This document shows positions 8,964 to 12,389 of a DNA stretch of 12,389 nucleotides, piece by piece. The stretch spans positions 1,553,195-1,565,583 of the forward strand of contig NW_003130854.1 of the NCBI RefSeq assembly GCF_000003605.2. Reading direction: 5' to 3'. The notes under the pieces are model-generated. The model saw only the letters and a list, made by a program, of their open reading frames with translations, was not told where the DNA came from and did not search any database. The number at the start of each line of letters is the position of its first letter. The first letter of the stretch is position 1. The translations under genes were made by a program, and so were the position numbers. This stretch comes from Saccoglossus kowalevskii. Lineage: Eukaryota > Hemichordata > Enteropneusta > Harrimaniidae.

Positions 8964-9156
8964 ATTTTGTAGTTATGATATTGCCATTTCGATAACTATT
9001 TTTTTGACGTGTAATACACTAATAAGCTCACACAGCTTTAATTAGAAGAAAACAAATCAACAACACGTGTCGTACCATAAACGTCTCCAATGAATACAGA
9101 TACCAAGTCCAATAGTATATTTCATTACACAACCGTTAGATTTAATAATTCGAAGC

Positions 9157-9167
9157 TTTATTTTATT
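9157..9167 (-). terminator. Candidate polyadenylation signal pair for the lectin gene
   Basis: The minus strand carries two overlapping AATAAA hexamers. They are the first canonical signals I find after the TAA at 9765, about 600 bases beyond it. If used, the 3' UTR would include the whole 17-bp tandem array. A nearer variant signal, AATATA near 9596, is an alternative. Confidence 0.3.
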
Positions 9168-9233
9168 TACCAATCTGATTATTATTATATTGAAAAAAAT
9201 ATGTGTAATATTTATAGTAACGAATATAATAGA

Positions 9234-9611
9234 GTACACACCAATGAGGATCGGTGCATACTAGGGACTGCTTACGAATTGCCTACTAATAAGGATGGTC
9301 TACCAGCATGAATTGTTTATCAATTAAGAAGCGTCTGCCAATGAGATTTGTCAAATAACCGGAAGTGTCTACCAGTCTGGATTTTCCACGACTATTTGGG
9401 ATTGTATACCAATAGAGCTCACTTTCTAAAATGAAATGTACAATATACATGTAATAGAAATTGTCTACGAATAAGGAATGTCAACCAAAAGAGTTTGTCC
9501 CAATAAGGATCGTCTACCACTAGAAAATGCCTTCCAATAGGAACTGCACCAGTAGGTATTATCTGCCAATACGGGATGACTGACAATTGGCTTTGTATAT
9601 TGACAGGAAAA
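9234..9611 (+). repeat. Degenerate 17-bp tandem array, about 20 units
   Basis: The unit approximates GTCTACCAATAAGGATT. Starts read by eye fall at 9281, 9298, 9315, 9333, 9350, 9367, about 9384 and 9404, then 9463, 9480, 9497, 9512, 9529, 9546, 9561, 9579 and 9595. Most steps are 15-18 bases and 17 is commonest. A poorly matching patch lies at 9421-9462 and weaker units at 9234-9280. The array starts about 150 bases 3' of the lectin gene's stop codon, so it is either 3' UTR or immediate flank. Open frames across it are by-products. Confidence 0.8.
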
Positions 9612-9764
9612 GTATAGTTAAAATTATCTAACATTAGAGTTTGTCAAAATATTAAATGCACTCCTGGTACACATGTCTTAAGCTGACTCTCTCTTGCCAA
9701 ATCTCGAGATATATATACACCGTACTCCATGAAAGTTTGGGGTTTGTAAAACTGCGCTCAATCA

Positions 9765-9947
9765 TTACACCTCATTTTCACAAATATAATTGTTGTTCTC
9801 ATTGCATTTCTTAACCTCCCATTCACCGCCCGATGTTATTCGTACGCAGTTTGTCCTTTCGTCATCACTTGGTTCCGTTGCATCAAGCCAGTTGCTGTAT
9901 CCTCCTCCTAACTGTACAGATTCAGCCCACACGAATTCACCTTCATC
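9765..9947 (-). CDS. C-type lectin-like domain, C-terminal exon with stop
   Basis: After the acceptor CTTCCACAACACAG the frame continues in phase 0 from the previous exon and reads DEGEFVWAES, later NWLDATEPSDDERTNC, then WEVKKC and YICENEV, and ends in TAA (9765-9767). It supplies the second half of a C-type lectin-like fold: the W-containing beta strand, the EPN-position loop, and the last three conserved cysteines (TNC, KKC, YIC). The calcium/sugar-site signature is degraded. EPN is EPS, the usual ENC is TNC, and the WND triplet is WEV, so ordinary calcium-dependent sugar binding is unlikely. The stop overlaps a weak donor (GAG|GTGTAA at about 9771). I prefer the stop reading because the fold is complete here, but splicing to a further exon cannot be excluded. 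Confidence 0.9.
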   Translation of the reverse strand, partial: DEGEFVWAESVQLGGGYSNWLDATEPSDDERTNCVRITSGGEWEVKKCNENNNYICENEV

Positions 9948-10153
9948 CTGTGTTGTGGAAGATAAGCATTAATATAAAGCACTATAGTGTGGTAAATAGT
10001 GTATGCGCCAAATATGTCTCAAATCAAACTAGTATAAAATTCTTGTCTCTATATCTAATCGTCACCTGGCAACTAAGTACATGGGAGATCGTGTTGAGAA
10101 TTCTTCTTACCAATATGTACTCGTAGTCCAGAAAAAGTATGGCAAATACTCAC

Positions 10154-10353
10154 TGCGATGTCGTTTAAACTCATCCAATATGAAGCCCCCGTCAAATATC
10201 TCTTCAGATAGTACTGTTCAGCTTCATCGTCTATGGTGACCAAATGTCCGCCTCTATCGGCGCAGTACTCAGCTGATTCTTGCCAGTTCATTTTGTTGTC
10301 GACGAAGCAGTAAAAGTGAGTTGCTGTACTCCATATGTATACTTCGCATATTG
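10154..10353 (-). CDS. C-type lectin-like domain, N-terminal exon
   Basis: The exon runs from acceptor TACTGTTGCAG to donor GCA|GTGAGT. It starts with the last two bases of a codon split with the preceding CCP exon (A+CA, Thr) and leaves in phase 0. It reads ICEVYIWS, then HFYCFVDNKMNWQESAEYC, then RGGHLVTIDDEAEQ and YWMSLND. These are the long-form lectin landmarks: the N-terminal cysteine hairpin (ICE, FYC), the W-x-x-A-x-x-C helix, the GGHL-x-x-I strand, and a WIGL-type core motif in the form WMSL. The domain is probably extracellular, as the C-terminal module of a mosaic protein. The 200-nt length is non-symmetric because the intron to the next exon cuts inside the domain after LNDIA, a position seen in other invertebrate lectin-like genes. 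Confidence 0.92.
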
Positions 10354-10743
10354 CTGCAACAGTACGAAGATGGTCACGATGTAATGATTACGAACGATTC
10401 AGTGCAACGTGACCAATAGTTCTCACCAACAACAGACTGAGATGAACGAATGACAATTAGGTGTGTATTCATCGAACAAAATTCACAGAATTACATTCCA
10501 AATCCACACGTCAATACTGTTATCTGGTTAAAACATTGAAGGTCTGAATATCAGAAAACGGTGATGGGATCCAATTTTATCCTAAAAGTGCATGTCTGAT
10601 GAATAAAAGTCAGACAAACCCTGGAAAGTGTAAAACGTTCAACTATTTTTTTTTTAACATTTGCCAATTGATGTATTAACATCGTCAAGAAGCAATGATG
10701 CCAATAACGTTCAGTATTGTGAAGTATTGGTAGATATACTCAC

Positions 10744-10914
10744 TTTCACATTTTACTTTGTTCATATCCTCATTCCATTCCCCATCAAAGCATTCCAGAA
10801 CAGATGTTTCTGTCTCAAAATAAGGATCACACGTCAGCATTGTGTTTTCTTTATGAACAACAGTCGGAGGTCCACTGAAGGTCCCATTAAGTACGTTAGG
10901 TAGTTTGCAGCTTT
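10744..10914 (-). CDS. CCP/sushi domain exon 2
   Basis: A 171-nt exon, phase 1 at both ends, from acceptor TTCGCTGTTTAG to donor GAAA|GTGAGT. It encodes one complement control (sushi) module. The first Cys is in ESCKLPNVLNG, the second in LTCDP, the third in LECFDGEWN and the fourth in VKCE. The near-invariant Trp lies after the third Cys. The first codon is completed by G from the upstream CCP exon (G+AA, Glu), and its final A joins CA of the lectin exon (Thr). An N-glycosylation sequon, NGT, is present. CCP modules are rigid beads used for protein contacts in complement factors, selectins and many invertebrate adhesion proteins. Symmetric 1-1 exons are the usual shuffled form. Confidence 0.92.
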
Positions 10915-10951
10915 CTAAACAGCGAACATTGATGAAGAAAAACTTGAAGTT

Positions 10952-11131
10952 AATACTGTAAAATATTTTATTTTCGCTGAAGGAATGATTCAGTGAAAAT
11001 AAAATCAAGCGAATATACTTTTTTCTTCTATATTTCACATTAAACTCGGTGAGAGTAAATTCCATACAAAACGCCCAAAAAGCCTTTTCAGCGAAAATTT
11101 ATCCAGCGAAAATAAAGTATTCCACAGTACT
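10952..11131. mobile_element. MITE-like 180-bp element in an intron
   Basis: The ends are inverted repeats. Positions 10952-10979 match the reverse complement of 11104-11131 at 24 of 28 bases, with a TTTATTTTCGCTG core. The left end continues into an inner hairpin (10965-10981 with 10989-11005, 17 bp with one G/T-type mismatch and a 7-nt loop). The right end carries an extra TTTCAGCGAAAATTTA word, so the CGAAAATAAA motif occurs several times in both orientations. There is no coding capacity. It fits a non-autonomous DNA transposon or foldback element. Ends near TACTGTA/TACAGTA would suit a TA-targeting family, but the target site is not proven. It lies between the two CCP exons. Confidence 0.65.
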
Positions 11132-11275
11132 GCAGAAGGGAAAAATGTAGTATATCTTTCTCCGTACAAACACTGAGGTTAGTGTTTTCGATATTCAATA
11201 TATTCGATACTAGCACGCATCTAATCCTTATCGCGTTGGGCTATTTCATCTGAACTCGTTAGTCATAGGGCTTAC

Positions 11276-11437
11276 CTGCACAGAGTGGGATTGGATGTGT
11301 CCAGTGTCCATCTTTGCATTGACTCGTATCATCACCGTCCATTGTGAAACCAGCAGTGCACTCAAAATGTCGCAAATCGTCATGAACTATACCTCCCGAT
11401 ACAGTGCCACGATCTAGCACACCCAAGTCAGTGCAGT
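11276..11437 (-). CDS. CCP/sushi domain exon 1
   Basis: A 162-nt exon, phase 1 at both ends, from acceptor TTGTTTGTACATAG to donor GCAG|GTAAGC. It encodes a short sushi module with all four cysteines: CTDLGVLDRG, HFECTAGF, SQCKDGHW and PLCA. It also has the conserved aromatic-ECTAGF and Trp positions. The first codon is AAC (Asn), made from A of the TSP1 exon plus AC. At about 54 residues it is at the short end for the family. This module directly follows TSP1 with almost no linker (GFC-N-C), so the last Cys of TSP1 and the first Cys of CCP are only two residues apart. Confidence 0.92.
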
Positions 11438-11700
11438 CTATGTACAAACAACAATCATACTAAACATGTACGATTACAGGCTTTATATCACTAGTTAATT
11501 TTAAAGGTTGCACAGTTTTTGTATTCGCATATCACAGTCTCCTGAAGGCAAGAATAAAATTTATATTTTTATACGACCTCTTCTATTCGATACTCCTCAC
11601 ACTCTATCAACATTCTATTTCGTACTGATATTCTGTGTAACAAAATAAATCAACGCATTTGTAGAGTGGTAAAAAGTGCTATAGCTATAGAGTAACTTAC

Positions 11701-11871
11701 TACAAAAACCAGCCCATTTTCGACTCTGTATCGACTCCGTAATATTGCCAACACATGGCATTCCCCCGTACTGGCGAAGAGGGTTGTCACATAGTCTAGT
11801 TCTTGTACGATTACCCCATCCACAAGCCACGTCACTGTCACTCCACGTCGTCCATGTTCCCCAACCGCCAT
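11701..11871 (-). CDS. Thrombospondin type 1 repeat exon, with a missing disulfide pair
   Basis: A 171-nt phase 1-1 exon, from acceptor GTATATATTCAG to donor TGTA|GTAAGT. It encodes one TSP1 repeat. The Trp ladder is GGWGTWTTW, followed by ACGWGNRTRTRLCDNP (the Arg rungs), GGMPCVG and the closing GFC. The WxxW spacing fits C-mannosylation, and NRT and NIT are N-glycosylation sequons. The normal WSxCSVTCG reads WSDSDVACG, and the normal ETxxC reads TESIQS. Both the first and the fifth of the six canonical cysteines are Ser, and in group 1 repeats those two are disulfide-bonded to each other. The remaining four could still form the C2-C6 and C3-C4 pairs. The domain is extracellular, and its partners are unknown. 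Confidence 0.92.
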
Positions 11872-12339
11872 CTGAATATATACAATACAATACTTTGTTA
11901 AACTCTTAAAATAGATCTCTAGGGTCTGTGTTAAAGGGGAGCAGAGGTGTGGCTTTTGACACTCTGTACATGAAATTTGAGATCTATGAATGAATTCTGT
12001 CGATAAAAATAACTTGTATGTGCTGCGAAATGCCCTAAATATCGGGTATAAAACGGGCTGTGAAGCAGACGACAAACGTCCGCTTTTCCTGGCGTCATTT
12101 CGCATCTAGAGGGCCAGTCAAATGACGTCATCAGTGAACACTGATAATAGAACCCATTCATGCTAGTACGTCAATTCCATAGAAATGCTACTATGAAAGA
12201 CCTTGTTAACTGACTACTTAAAAGTTGAAACATGGCGAGTGTTGTGTTATGAATGCCATAACGATTCATGTTATGTTTCTCGAAATCCCAAATAAAAAAA
12301 TCACGTTGTTGGCTGCGAGAAATCGGCGGAAGAACTAAC
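11872..12339 (-). other. Intron, or upstream flank, of the lectin-like gene
   Basis: No coding exon found. It contains TGACGTCA (12123-12130) followed directly by ATCAGTG-AA-CACTGAT (12130-12145). Minus-strand open frames at 11650-12105 and 11931-12161 have no domain resemblance and cross splice sites, so I treat them as chance. Confidence 0.5.
12123..12130. promoter_or_regulatory. TGACGTCA palindrome, copy 5
   Basis: A perfect CRE-type octamer in ATGACGTCATC, the same 11-mer as at 1313 and 6451. It sits about 250 bases upstream of the TSP1 exon on the minus strand, inside a probable intron, and is immediately followed by a second small palindrome (12130-12145). Confidence 0.35.
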
Positions 12340-12389
12340 CTGAAAGTGAAGACAGTACAGCGTTCTGACTATAGTAAACAGTGAGTGAA
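12340..12389 (-). CDS. Possible exon upstream of TSP1, cut by the window edge
   Basis: On the minus strand a good donor, CAG|GTTAGT, ends an open stretch that reads SLTVYYSQNAVLSSLS and exits in phase 1. The final G would join AT of the TSP1 exon to give GAT (Asp), keeping the frame. An internal acceptor-like TAGTCAG would limit the exon to 25 nt (12340-12364). Otherwise it runs off the right edge. With no domain and only 50 bases this rests on the donor and phase match alone. The peptide would be a Ser-rich linker before TSP1. Confidence 0.35.

Noticed and set aside
11650-12161. Two overlapping minus-strand frames (151 and 76 codons) crossing the TSP1 region
   Set aside because: They are out of frame with TSP1, cross its splice sites and show no domain.
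1-12389. CRISPR arrays, rRNA, intact tRNA, bacterial operons or phage genes
   Set aside because: No regular spacer-repeat structure, no cloverleaf with pairing ends, and no prokaryotic gene density. The splice sites and domains are metazoan.

Overview
The window is metazoan genomic DNA, not bacterial. It is AT-rich, almost free of long open frames, and its recognisable coding pieces are short exons with consensus AG acceptors and GTRAGT donors. The domains (thrombospondin type 1, sushi/CCP, C-type lectin-like), the phase-1 exons, the microsatellites, the MITE-like element and a tRNA-like SINE relic all fit a non-model invertebrate, probably marine. Phylum cannot be decided from the sequence.

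Right side (about 9.76-12.39 kb, minus strand): the 3' part of a secreted or surface modular gene. In transcription order it has a doubtful exon at the window edge (12389-12340), a TSP1 exon (11871-11701), two CCP exons (11437-11276 and 10914-10744) and two exons that together make one C-type lectin-like domain (10353-10154 and 9947-9765). Split codons join in frame at every junction among the five domain exons. The reading ends in TAA at 9765-9767. The TSP1 module lacks two cysteines that normally pair with each other. The lectin domain has lost most sugar/calcium-site residues. The gene's 5' part lies beyond the right edge.

Left-centre (about 2.8-5.4 kb, minus strand): one convincing GC-rich, Cys-rich exon of unrecognised family (2797-3254/3258) ending at a perfect CAG|GTGAGT donor. 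Upstream of it are weaker candidate exons at 3352-3420 and 5258-5359. A separate GC-rich open block on the plus strand (4485-4718) is unexplained.

The rest is intergenic or intronic repeat-rich DNA: a near-perfect 20-bp-arm hairpin (974-1019), a (TAA)n tract, a CATCG/CACCG pentamer satellite (4772-4990), a diverged direct duplication (6041-6375), a 12-bp-stem inverted repeat (7385-7428), a decayed A-rich minus-strand reading frame (7505-7870), a plus-strand TATA box plus splice donor (8896-8963), a degenerate 17-bp tandem array just 3' of the lectin gene (9234-9611), and a 180-bp element with 28-bp terminal inverted repeats inside an intron (10952-11131). The 8-bp palindrome TGACGTCA occurs five times. 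No clearly new biological system is visible. The best leads are the modular lectin gene, the orphan Cys-rich exon and the repeat families.
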